Assembly: GCA_030431255.1 (NCBI GenBank)
Contig: JAUIJL010000013.1
Coordinates: forward strand, 179,136-243,135
Length of the DNA: 64,000 nt
DNA from: Thermoanaerobaculia bacterium
GTDB lineage: Bacteria; Acidobacteriota; Thermoanaerobaculia; Multivoradales; J023
Reading direction: 5' to 3'
Shown here piece by piece: positions 46,305 through 55,113 of the stretch (positions are counted from its first letter, which is position 1; each line of letters starts with the position of its first letter). A program made the translations under genes and the position numbers. Below the pieces are notes generated by a model. It was not told the origin of the DNA. It did not search any database and saw only the letters and a program-made list of their open reading frames with translations.

Positions 46305-47885
46305 AGTAGTAGCCGTCTTTGTCTTTCCTGGTGGCCCACGGATCAGAGAACCCTCGACCACAATGATCGATATAGGTCGGATAGGCATGGTTACTTCCAA
46401 AAGCCCGGTTCCATCCTGTTGTTCGTCTCTGTGGCGCGACCAGCAGATTTTGGTCGTGGGTAACGATGATCCCGGGAACACCGAAACAGCGGTTGTTATC
46501 GACATCCGCACTGCGTCCCAGGCTGTCCGTCGCTTCGAGCCTGAGCTCGTGCAAACCGTTGAGCAGCAGGGTCGGATCGAAGCCGGCCAGCTTCTCGCCC
46601 GCGCGGGGCTGGGAGCCACGATTCAGCTCTTGCCAGTCCGTTTGACCGATCAGACGGCTGGATACGCGCCAGAAATCGAGCATGGGGCTCGACACGTCGC
46701 CCAGTAAGTCCGTGGGCTCGGTGACCTCGCTGAGGTCGATCGGCGTGGTGAACGCGACTGTCGGGGCGTTGCCTTGGTTGGGGATTTCTAGGGTCACGTC
46801 CTCGGTCACGAGGATCCAATAGCCCTTACCGACCTCGAAGATTTGCAGATCGTTGGCCCAATCCGGCACGGTGACGTCGTGGATGGCCCAGGGATCCTCG
46901 GTGTCGGACGGGTCGTAGCCGTAGACCATCGAGTATTTGCCGTCGATGCCTTGCAAGGCAGTGCGGATATGTCGGTTTTGTCCCGCTGGGAAGCCGATCA
47001 GATTCCAGCCGGTGCACAGCTGCCATGAGCTGGTCGCTGGCAGCTCGCCCGTGGACGGCAGGGATCCGGAAGCCGTGGCGTGGAGCCAGAGTCCTTGGGT
47101 CGGGTCGATGGTGGTGAGCGTGGAGGCTCCCGGGTCCGAAGGATCGTAGACTTTCCATTTGTCGACGGAGGCATCGCAGGCGTCGTAGAACCAGACGGTC
47201 GAATAGCTACCGTCGATGGGTGCGAAGACGTCGGACGGGGAGCTCGGGGACGGCGTTTCTGGGATCGAGATCAGGTTCCACGACGGCAGGAACGGAATCG
47301 TGTCCAGATCGGCTTTGGTGAAGGCAGTCGGTCCGGTGGCCTTGCTGACCGTCCTGGTGCCGTCCGTGCCGGAATCGAAGCTCGGGGGCGATGGTGGGTC
47401 GGTCGGTCCGCCGGGACTTGGACGGCGAAGACCGTGGAAGAAAGGGCTACTGAAATGGGTGTTGCCGAAATCCGTGCCCGGCGCTTCGACGGATCCGCCG
47501 TTTCAGCCACAAGGGCTGGTTCCAGGCGTTTCGGCGGCACCAGCGTCGTCGACAACGACCCGTCCAGATCGTCCAAGTGCTCGGCGATCCCCGGCTCGAT
47601 CCTTGCTTGCTCCCGCGCCTTTTCGCCGGTCTCGGCTTGCAGACGAGCTTCGGCGGCTTGGCGCTCGCCTACAATTTCCTGGAGGGCGAATACCGGTGGT
47701 CCATAAAGGACCAGCCGCAGAGACAGCAACTGGACTGTGAAACGTATTAAGGCACAGCTTTCTGGCGGCGGTTCTTCAAAGCTCCGGCATTCCCTCAGAC
47801 TTTCACACTTCTCAGCCAAGGATCCCCCATCACACGTAGACCTGCCGCGATCGCAGTTTTCAAAACTCTCTGCAGACCGGATCAT
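46297..47885 (-). pseudogene. Frameshifted RHS/YD-associated secreted protein (N-terminal modules with altered end)
   Basis: In one frame from about 47505 to the TAG at 46297-46299 there is a clear protein: THFSSPFFHGL, three modules of the type WNLISIP...VW/YDPSD (WNLISIPETPSP, GWNLIGFPAG, YGYDPSDTEDPW), then an Ig-like segment (APTVAFTTP ... NGLHELRLEATDSLGRS) of the kind found in front of RHS/YD cores. It ends DPWATRKDKDGYYYE, like a polymorphic-toxin tail. Upstream that frame hits TGA near 47503, while another frame carries a plausible N-terminus (GPPVFALQEIVGERQAAEARLQ). A single frameshift near 47460-47520 would join them. The RHS core is absent. Start uncertain. It could be a pseudogene, a sequencing error or an internally deleted effector. 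Confidence 0.55.
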
Positions 47886-47939
47886 CTTACTAGACCGAGT
47901 CCAACCCCAATCTCGAGGCCGTCAAGTCGGATCAGCAGA

Positions 47940-48830
47940 TCAAGCCGGGGCGTCTAGGCGTTCGAGCTCTTCCACTAGGCGGGCGTTGCGTTGGTGCAGC
48001 TCGTGGGCGTCGAGGGCGCCGACGATGGTCAAGCGCAGCTCTTCGGGCTTCCACGGCTTGAGGGCGAATTGATCCACTCGACCGACGTTGATCGCCTGCA
48101 CCACGACGTTGAATTCGAGGTAAGCCACCAACAAGATCCGTTGGGTTTGGGGCGATTCTTCGAGGGCTTTTTCCAGCAGCTCGACGCCGGTCATGCCCGG
48201 TAGCCGTTGGCCGGTGATCAGAAGGTGGATTTCCCGGCTTTGGAGGACTCCCAAAGCCTCCGGGCCGGAGATCGCGGTATAGATCGTGTATTCGCGACCG
48301 AAAGCTTCTTTAAAAAGGCGGATGTGGTCGTCGTCATTGTCGACGAATAGGATCGTCGGCAGCCGGGTGCTGCGGCTCCAGACCATGCTTTCCGCCACGT
48401 CTTTGCCGACCCTGGCCATGAACCGCTCCGTCAGCTGACGGTGACGACGTCGGAGCGCGTACCCCTCCACCGCGCGATCGATGGCGATGCGCACCTCGTC
48501 GGGATCCCACGGTCGGGTGACGTAGTGGTCGAGCCGGCCCGCGTTGATCGCTTGGATGACCACCCGCACGTCGCTGTAGGCGGTCACGATCATGCGAGCG
48601 ATATCCGGATATTCGTCTCGGATGGCTTCGAGCAGCTCGACGCCGGTCATGCCGGGCATCCGCTGATCCGTGATCACCAAATGAACCTCTTGGGAGCGCA
48701 GCAGCTGCCGGGCCTCATCCGCGGATCGAGCGGTAAAAATGCGGTAGTCCCGCTCGAAATAACGCTCGAATAGGCGTAGGTTGGACGGCTCGTCGTCGAC
48801 GTAGAGGATGGGGGTCTTCGCGGAATCCAT
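47940..48830 (-). CDS. Protein of two tandem receiver domains with complementary degeneration
   Basis: 296 residues from ATG 48830 (a TTG two codons earlier is possible). Receiver 1 (about 5-125) has DDE, phospho-acceptor Asp55 in LVITDQRMPGMTG, but Arg in VTRPW where Lys is usual. Receiver 2 (about 157-275) has FVDNDDD and the Lys in ALKPW, but Gly207 replaces the Asp in LLITGQRLPGMTG. The two are similar enough to be an internal duplication. There is no output domain, so it may act as a phosphate sink, scaffold or dimer partner. No kinase is adjacent. A short C-terminal coiled segment (HELHQRNARLVEELERL) may dimerise it. Confidence 0.87.
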   Translation of the reverse strand: MDSAKTPILYVDDEPSNLRLFERYFERDYRIFTARSADEARQLLRSQEVHLVITDQRMPGMTGVELLEAIRDEYPDIARMIVTAYSDVRVVIQAINAGRLDHYVTRPWDPDEVRIAIDRAVEGYALRRRHRQLTERFMARVGKDVAESMVWSRSTRLPTILFVDNDDDHIRLFKEAFGREYTIYTAISGPEALGVLQSREIHLLITGQRLPGMTGVELLEKALEESPQTQRILLVAYLEFNVVVQAINVGRVDQFALKPWKPEELRLTIVGALDAHELHQRNARLVEELERLDAPA

Positions 48831-49144
48831 ATGCAAGGTTCTTCAGACAGCGGCTATCGACAAGCGGCTTCGGACAGGGCTCTCGGCTGTGGCGCTTGAC
48901 TGGGCCAAGGTGGGGAGCTCAAGGGGCAAGCACTCGGGATCAGGCATCACGGCGACATGAAAACCAGCCGCAGGGCCGACAGGCCCGGGCGTGCCCCGTG
49001 AGAGGCAGACTTTAACCGATCGAGACATCGAAAGGGGGTTAGTTTTCCCGGTTTGACCCTTCTCGGCTAAAAAATACGATCTCACCGGATCGACTCGGAG
49101 GCCCGTGGGAGCCGAGACAATGCATCTGATTCTTTTACACAGCG
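48831..49144. other. Gap between double-receiver gene and globin-ankyrin gene
   Basis: About 314 bases. A minus-strand frame could encode a 61-residue peptide ending at 48843 but lacks a ribosome site and family resemblance, so I do not call it. Otherwise nothing is recognised beyond GC-rich short inverted repeats. Confidence 0.4.
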
Positions 49145-50698
49145 CTACAACAAGGCAAGCAATCCTTCCCGATCTCGACTGCGAATTCGGCTCAAGCGCT
49201 CCCGCACCGAAATGCCGGTCGGTCCCCGATGCTCGAGGTCTGCACCATGCCGCAACAGGAGCTCCGCCGTCGCCACACGGTCCGCCGACTTCACCGCCCA
49301 AGCGACATGAGCCAGGGGCGTCTCTCCGGAGCCGTCCAACCCATTCACATCGATCCCAGCCTCCAAAAGGGTCTCGATGACCCCGAGATGGCCCGCGCCC
49401 GCGGCGAGATGAAGGGGACCGGCCTGCTGGTCCCGCGCCTCGACGTCGGCGCCCAGATCCAGCAGACGCCGCACCAACACGGGGTCGTCTTTCTGGCCGA
49501 ATCGGGCGGTACAAAACGCTAACCAAGCCCCCGGCGGTCGGTTGACGTCGGCCCCGTTTTCGATCAGCAGGGCAGAAATCTCCGAATTCAGGACCCAAAG
49601 CCCAGGTCCTACCGCCGCGGCGTCGGCACCGGCCGTGACCAATTTTTCCACTACCTCCGTCCATCCGGCGTCCGCCGCCGGCCGCAACAGCTGAGCGCTG
49701 TCGGGTCCGGGCTCGGCACCCCGCTCGAGCAGGAGAAGAATCGTTTGTCGTCGGACCGATTCGGACGGAGCCACGGTCGCCGGTGCGCGGATCGCGTGGT
49801 GCAGCGGTTGGATGCCTCGCAGGTCCATGGCCGGATCCTCGACACCGACCAATCCGGGCTCGCGATCGAGCATGGATTCCAGAAGGACCGGGTCTGCGAG
49901 ATAGGCGGCGGAAAAGATATCGGCTCGGGCGCCCAGGCGCTGCAGCCTGTCAGCGGCCTCTCGGTGGCCGTGGGCTCGGGCGGCGCACCACGGCGTCAAC
50001 ATCAGACCTCCACGCATCAGTGGTTGATCCAAGGACACGCCGGCTGAGGCCAGGATGTCGAGCTTCTCCGTGTCGCCCGATTCCGCCGCCCGGAAAAGCA
50101 GGCGTCGACCCTCGCCGCGATGCCGCTCGAAAAGCTCGGGATCTTCTTGCAGAGCCTGCCGCAAGGCTTCGTGGTCGAGCCTGCGCAGCTCCGGCGGCAG
50201 CGGCGGCCCATCGTTGTGCCGCAGGGCGTGGGCCATGGGTCCCAGGACTTGAGTCACCTCCCGCACCACCGCGGGCGACAGCCCTTCGTCGCGCATGGCC
50301 TTGACCAGATATTGCAACCAACGACCCGCGCTCTTGCGGTCGATTCCGAAGCGGTAGTGGAGCAGAAACATGCCATGCCCAGTGCCCGCCCGCCGATACC
50401 TGGGCTCGCCGTCCGCCCATTCCTCAAAGAATTGTTTCTGATTGCGGTGCTCCCCCAGAACCCTGCCACCGAATAGCGGCTGCAACAAAGGATCCTGGGC
50501 AATGCCCTCATAGAGACGATCGATCACCCGTTCCAGGGTTTGCCGCCCGCCGACGCGATCGATCAAGCCGGGTGCGGGGCGCAGCTTGTGGAGACGGGTG
50601 GCTAAGCCACCTCGATGTCCGAGATGCTCCAAGTAGTGCTCGTCACGGCGCTGTTCACGGTGCTCGCTACTGCTACCATTTTTGCTTGACTTGTTCAT
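49145..50698 (-). CDS. Truncated hemoglobin fused to an ankyrin-repeat domain
   Basis: 517 residues from ATG 50698. After a polar N-terminus, residues of about 44-162 form a group II-like truncated globin: IDRVGGRQTLERVIDRLYEGIAQDPLL with Tyr63 at the B10 position, FGGRVLGEHRNQKQFFEEW, candidate proximal His114 in LLHYRFGID, and Trp127 in SAGRWLQYL. From about 200 to the end are ankyrin repeats (EALRQALQEDPELFERH, GPLHLAAGAGHLGVIETLLEAG, TAELLLRHGADLEHRG). The gene would encode a cytosolic heme protein carrying a protein-binding scaffold. O2, NO or redox sensing is inferred. The start could be a few codons upstream (50743) without change to the domains. Confidence 0.85.
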   Translation of the reverse strand: MNKSSKNGSSSEHREQRRDEHYLEHLGHRGGLATRLHKLRPAPGLIDRVGGRQTLERVIDRLYEGIAQDPLLQPLFGGRVLGEHRNQKQFFEEWADGEPRYRRAGTGHGMFLLHYRFGIDRKSAGRWLQYLVKAMRDEGLSPAVVREVTQVLGPMAHALRHNDGPPLPPELRRLDHEALRQALQEDPELFERHRGEGRRLLFRAAESGDTEKLDILASAGVSLDQPLMRGGLMLTPWCAARAHGHREAADRLQRLGARADIFSAAYLADPVLLESMLDREPGLVGVEDPAMDLRGIQPLHHAIRAPATVAPSESVRRQTILLLLERGAEPGPDSAQLLRPAADAGWTEVVEKLVTAGADAAAVGPGLWVLNSEISALLIENGADVNRPPGAWLAFCTARFGQKDDPVLVRRLLDLGADVEARDQQAGPLHLAAGAGHLGVIETLLEAGIDVNGLDGSGETPLAHVAWAVKSADRVATAELLLRHGADLEHRGPTGISVRERLSRIRSRDREGLLALL

Positions 50699-50938
50699 GC
50701 CGGACGGATTTTCACTTATCGTGCTACCTTGCATCGTCGCCACCAGTCGAAAAAGAGAAGCTTATTCCGAATCATCGCCACCTGATTCTGCCAGAGCTCG
50801 GAGGCTGGGCACGCCCCCCAAAAGGGTCGGTCGAGTAGACTCAGATGCTCAGCCCGCGACCGTCCATCCAAGAACCGAGGAAGAGACCCGCAGAAGCGCC
50901 GGCGCATCGAGACTCCAGCCGAAAAAGAGCAAAACCCC
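50699..50938. other. Divergent gap between globin-ankyrin and kinase genes
   Basis: About 240 bases without a recognisable gene, promoter consensus or terminator. It presumably holds the promoters of both flanking genes. Confidence 0.4.
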
Positions 50939-53900
50939 GTGTCCAACGATAAATCCCACCCCAACGACCTCCAGCCTGGTCCCTACGATACCCCACGCGA
51001 CGACGGCTCATCCGCCACTCGGACCGTGAGGGATTCCGGCTCGCGGTCCGCAGCCGGCTCGGAAACCTCCCCCCCGGGCAACCATCCGATGATCGGACAG
51101 ACCGTGGGAAAAATCCGTATCCAGGGCGTGCTCGGAGCCGGCGGCATGGGTCAGGTCTTCGCCGGTTACGACGAGAAGCTGAAGCGCTCCGTGGCGCTCA
51201 AAAGCATCCGTCGGCAGCATGCCCAAAACCATGAGATGAAAGCCCGCTTCTTGCAGGAAGCGCAAATCCTGTCGCGTCTGCAGCATCCGAATATCTGCCA
51301 GATCTACGACTTCGTGGAAGGAGACGACAGCGGGCCCAACGCCGCCGACTATTTGGTGCTCGAGCTGATCGAAGGCAAGACCCTAAAGGAGCTCGCTCCA
51401 CAAGATCTCGACCACGAGCAGAAGCTCGTGATCGCCATCGAGCTGGCCGAGGTGCTGGCGGCGGCCCATGACTCGGGGGTGGTGCACCGCGACCTGAAAC
51501 CGGCCAATGTCATGCTCACCGACGAGGGTCACGCCAAGGTCCTCGACTTCGGTATCGCCCAGAGCTTCATCGACGAAGAGGTGGCTAATTTTTGGCGTCC
51601 ATCCACCGACGTCCCATCGCCTCCGGGCCCGCCGGCCGCCGAGCCGTCTATCGGGCCCTCTGCCGCGGTTGCCGAGCAATCCGCCTCTCTAAAGCAGGCA
51701 ATAGCGTCCGAGATGGAGGTGGCGGATACGGTGATCCTCCCGGACGAAGCATCGGCGAGCCCGCCGGCTCCTGCTCCCCCACGCCCCCTCGGCGAGACCA
51801 CCCGACCCGCGGACTATCGATTCCGCACCCAAACCGGATCGGTGGTGGGCACGCCCCAGAGCATGAGCCCCGAGCAAGCCCGCGGCGAGCGAGCCGGCAG
51901 CGCCAGCGACATGTACTCGTTGGGCCTGCTTTTGCACGAGCTGTTCACCGGCCGGCCGCCTTACCCGGCCTCGCTCTCCATGTTGTTGCTCTTGGACGCG
52001 GTGCAAAACGGACGCACCGAGCCGGTTGAGGGCTTGGACCCCGAGCTCACCACCCTCATCGAGCGTCTCTGCTCGGTGGCGCCCGGCTCTCGCCCGTCCG
52101 CCCGAGATACCGCCGAGCGTCTGCGCTGGATCCAGAAAATCCCTGCCCGCCGGCGCCGACGTCGGCTGAGATACGCCGGTTTCGCGGCCCTCTTCGCGGT
52201 GGCGATCATCATGTCGTTCCAGGCCTACCGGATCGACCAAGAAGCCGGCCGGGCCCGGCTGGCGGCGGAGCAAGCGGAACGGGAAGCCAAAACGACCCGG
52301 CGGGTGCTCGACTTCTTCCTATCCCTTTTTGAAGCCGCCGATCCATGGCAAGCGAAAGAAAAGCAACAACACGGGAAGGACGTCACGGTCGGTGAGGTCT
52401 TGGACCGTGGAACCAAGCGCCTCGAAAGAGATTTGCGAGACGACCCGCGCATCCGGGCTCGGGTGCTCGCCAGCGTCGGTCGGGCACAGCTCTTCCTTGG
52501 ACGTTTCGAGGCGGCGCAGCCCTTGTTGGATCAAGCCGAGTCTTTGTTTTCCGGCTTACCCGACGTTCCCGAGGAGCTGGTGGCCGTCTTGACCTACCAG
52601 GCCACGGCGTCCAAGGGCTCCGGTGATTTGCAGACCGCGGAAATCCAGCTCCGAGAGGCCTTGGACCACTACCGAAGCCTGGATCCGAATACCGCGAGCT
52701 CAGACCCGGTCATAGCCCTGGCGGGCGAGGTCCACTTCGAGCTCGGCACGCTCTACGCCGAGCAAGGCCGCTTCGAGGAAGCCGAGCCGGCCCTTCGTCG
52801 GGCTTTAGAAGTCGTCCAATCTCAACAGGATCCCGATCAAGACTTCATCGACCGCACCCGCACCGAGATGGCTACGGTCCGCGAGCAATTCGGCGACTTC
52901 GCCGCCGCGGAAGAGCTGCTACGGGAGAGTCTGAGCTCGATGAAGAGCCGACTCGGACCTTCCAATCCGAGGCTGGCGGAAATCTACAACCGCCTGGGCA
53001 TTGTGCTGGATCAACAAGATCGGGCCGACGAAGCGATCGAATCCTATGCCGCCGGCATCGACATCGCGACCACCAGCCTGGGCAACGACCACTATCTCAC
53101 CGCCACCATCGCCATGAACTTGGGCAGCGCCTACCGAAAAGCGTTGCGCTATGAAGAAGCGGAGGCCCAATACCTCAAGAGCCGCCCTATCTTGGAGCGT
53201 CTGCTCGGTTCCGAGCACCCACGGGTCGGTGAGCTCTACGGCAATTGGGGCACTCTTCAGCTCGAGATAGGCGATTACGAGGCCGCGCGTCGTTCTCTGA
53301 AAAAGGCGGAGGTCATATTCCGCGGGGTCTTCGGCGAGGTCCACCCCAGTGTCGCCCTCTGCCGGCAAATCCTGTCGAAGATCGACCAAAAACAACGGCG
53401 CTGGCACGACGCGGAAGAAGAGCTCAGCCGATCCATCGCTTTGCTCGAGCAGGTCTTTGGTGAGGAGCATCCCAGCATCGGCCATTCCCGCGCCTCATTG
53501 GCTCGAATACTTACCCGGGCCGGCGAGCTCCAGCGGGCTCGCGAGATCCTGGACGCCCTGACGGTGATCCAAGATCCGAGCTCCGCCCAGAGCCCGATCG
53601 ACGGTCAGGCCTTGTTGTTCATGGCGGATCTCGAACGCAGATCGAATCAGCCCGAAGCGGCCCGCGCCTGGTTGGAGCGGGCCCGTCCATGGCTCACTGG
53701 CTCCGATTCGGGAGATGCCTTGCGCGAAGCCCTTTTCCTGCGCATTGAAGGTCTCGTCGAGCTGGACGCGGGCCATGGGGAAAAGGCTCTAGCCCTTTTC
53801 CAAGCTTCGCGAGCCAAGGGCGAGCCCGTGAGAGCTCCGGACCATCCGGGTTGGATCGAGCTGCTGGAGGCGGAAGCTGAAGCCTTGGAATCCCTCGGCC

Positions 53901-53983
53901 GAACAGACGAGGCCAAGCTCAAGAGATCCAGGGCGCGGGTCTTGGCCGCGCGCCACCGGGTCGAGATGTCGACCGACGGTTAG
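50939..53983 (+). CDS. Membrane-anchored Ser/Thr kinase with TPR array and long activation-loop insert
   Basis: 1014 residues from GTG 50939. A disordered N-terminus (1-50) is followed by a Hanks kinase with GAGGMG, VALKSIR, VVHRDLKPAN and LDFGIAQ. Between DFG and the GTPQSMSPEQ segment lies an insert of roughly 90 residues rich in Pro, Ala and Ser, far longer than a usual activation loop. One membrane helix (YAGFAALFAVAIIMSFQAY) near 430 leads to many TPRs (for example FEEAEPALRRALEVVQSQQD). It is a paralogue of the kinase at 16933. The next gene starts two bases after its stop, so it heads a plus-strand operon. Confidence 0.92.
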   Translation: MSNDKSHPNDLQPGPYDTPRDDGSSATRTVRDSGSRSAAGSETSPPGNHPMIGQTVGKIRIQGVLGAGGMGQVFAGYDEKLKRSVALKSIRRQHAQNHEMKARFLQEAQILSRLQHPNICQIYDFVEGDDSGPNAADYLVLELIEGKTLKELAPQDLDHEQKLVIAIELAEVLAAAHDSGVVHRDLKPANVMLTDEGHAKVLDFGIAQSFIDEEVANFWRPSTDVPSPPGPPAAEPSIGPSAAVAEQSASLKQAIASEMEVADTVILPDEASASPPAPAPPRPLGETTRPADYRFRTQTGSVVGTPQSMSPEQARGERAGSASDMYSLGLLLHELFTGRPPYPASLSMLLLLDAVQNGRTEPVEGLDPELTTLIERLCSVAPGSRPSARDTAERLRWIQKIPARRRRRRLRYAGFAALFAVAIIMSFQAYRIDQEAGRARLAAEQAEREAKTTRRVLDFFLSLFEAADPWQAKEKQQHGKDVTVGEVLDRGTKRLERDLRDDPRIRARVLASVGRAQLFLGRFEAAQPLLDQAESLFSGLPDVPEELVAVLTYQATASKGSGDLQTAEIQLREALDHYRSLDPNTASSDPVIALAGEVHFELGTLYAEQGRFEEAEPALRRALEVVQSQQDPDQDFIDRTRTEMATVREQFGDFAAAEELLRESLSSMKSRLGPSNPRLAEIYNRLGIVLDQQDRADEAIESYAAGIDIATTSLGNDHYLTATIAMNLGSAYRKALRYEEAEAQYLKSRPILERLLGSEHPRVGELYGNWGTLQLEIGDYEAARRSLKKAEVIFRGVFGEVHPSVALCRQILSKIDQKQRRWHDAEEELSRSIALLEQVFGEEHPSIGHSRASLARILTRAGELQRAREILDALTVIQDPSSAQSPIDGQALLFMADLERRSNQPEAARAWLERARPWLTGSDSGDALREALFLRIEGLVELDAGHGEKALALFQASRAKGEPVRAPDHPGWIELLEAEAEALESLGRTDEAKLKRSRARVLAARHRVEMSTDG

Positions 53984-53985
53984 CC

Positions 53986-55050
53986 ATGAGCCCTCAGGAT
54001 CTCGAGGACGCCAAAGATCTCATCGACCGTTGGGGTTGGAACGCCACCGCTTATCAGATCCTCAACCCCGGCATCAGCCGTTGGTTCTCAGCCGAGCGGG
54101 ACGCGGTGGTGGGTTATGTGACCTACGGCGGTTATCGAGTGGTGGCCGGCTCGCCAATCTGCTCGGCCGAGCGCTTGGAGTCGGTGATCGATGCGTTTGA
54201 AGCCGCCAGCCGGCGGCTGGGGCTCAGCACTTGCTACTTCGCCGCCGACGAACGGCTGGCACGCCGGCTCGCCCGGAGAGGACCGTTGGACCGCATTCTG
54301 CTCGGCGCCCAACCCGTGTGGAATCCTTCGAGCTGGCCCGAGATCTTGGCCGGCAAAGCCTCTCTGCGGGCTCAGCTGAACCGGGCCCGCAACAAAGAGG
54401 TGGAGGTCCGGCGCTGGTCCTCGGAACGGGCCACGGAGCACCCTGAGCTGCATCGTTGTCTCGAAGAGTGGCTGGAAACCCGCGGCCTTCCGCCCCTTCA
54501 TTTCCTGGTCGAGCCGGAGACCCTCGGCCGCTTATACGACCGGCGGGTCTATGTCGCCGAGCAATGCGGCGCGGTGGTGGGATTCCTCGTCGCCTCGCCG
54601 GTCCCCTTGCGCAACGGCTGGCTGATCGAGCAATTCGTGCGCGGGCACGCCGCACCGAACGGCACCACCGAGCTGATGCTCGACGCGGCCTGGACCGATT
54701 TGGCGGAGCTCGGCGCCGACTACGTCACCCTCGGCCTTTCCCCCCTCTCCCGTCGGGCTGAGGTGGAAGCGCCGCAGCAGCCCCTGTGGATCCGGGTTCT
54801 GCTCGGGTGGCTGCGGGCCCATGGCCGACGTTTTTACAACTTCGACGGCCTCGACGCCTTCAAGGCTAAATTCATGCCTCAACATTGGGAGCCGATCTAC
54901 GCCATCACCAGCGAGCGCAAAGTGGGTGTCGGCACTCTGTGGGCGATCAGCGGTGCCTTCGGCAAAATGTCGCCGCCCAAGCTGTTCCTGCTCGCCCTGG
55001 GCCGTGGTCTGGCCAAAGAGCTCCATTGGCTCAAGAATCGGCATGCTTGA
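53986..55050 (+). CDS. DUF2156-family protein (phosphatidylglycerol lysyltransferase-like domain)
   Basis: 354 residues with the GNAT-like double fold of DUF2156: YGGYRVVAGSPICS, LRAQLNRARNKEVEVRRW and LYNFDGLDAFKAKFMP-like ending (FYNFDGLDAFKAKFMPQHWE). The same domain transfers aminoacyl groups to phosphatidylglycerol in MprF, but here the membrane flippase part is missing, so the acceptor is unknown. It starts two bases after the kinase stop and is likely co-transcribed. Cytosolic. Confidence 0.85.
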   Translation: MSPQDLEDAKDLIDRWGWNATAYQILNPGISRWFSAERDAVVGYVTYGGYRVVAGSPICSAERLESVIDAFEAASRRLGLSTCYFAADERLARRLARRGPLDRILLGAQPVWNPSSWPEILAGKASLRAQLNRARNKEVEVRRWSSERATEHPELHRCLEEWLETRGLPPLHFLVEPETLGRLYDRRVYVAEQCGAVVGFLVASPVPLRNGWLIEQFVRGHAAPNGTTELMLDAAWTDLAELGADYVTLGLSPLSRRAEVEAPQQPLWIRVLLGWLRAHGRRFYNFDGLDAFKAKFMPQHWEPIYAITSERKVGVGTLWAISGAFGKMSPPKLFLLALGRGLAKELHWLKNRHA

Positions 55051-55113
55051 GCAGGGCATGCAACGACCCGAGAGCAACTGCTAGGATAAGGTCTCCCAAC
55101 GAGGCCCAATCCC

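Noticed and set aside
47495..47510. In-frame TGA of the RHS-like gene as a second selenocysteine codon
   Set aside because: No SECIS-like hairpin follows, the context is not a redox motif, and a frameshift explains the break better.
48843..49664. 273-residue minus-strand frame before the double-receiver gene
   Set aside because: Mostly overlaps the globin-ankyrin gene in another frame; the remaining 61 residues lack a ribosome site and resemblance.
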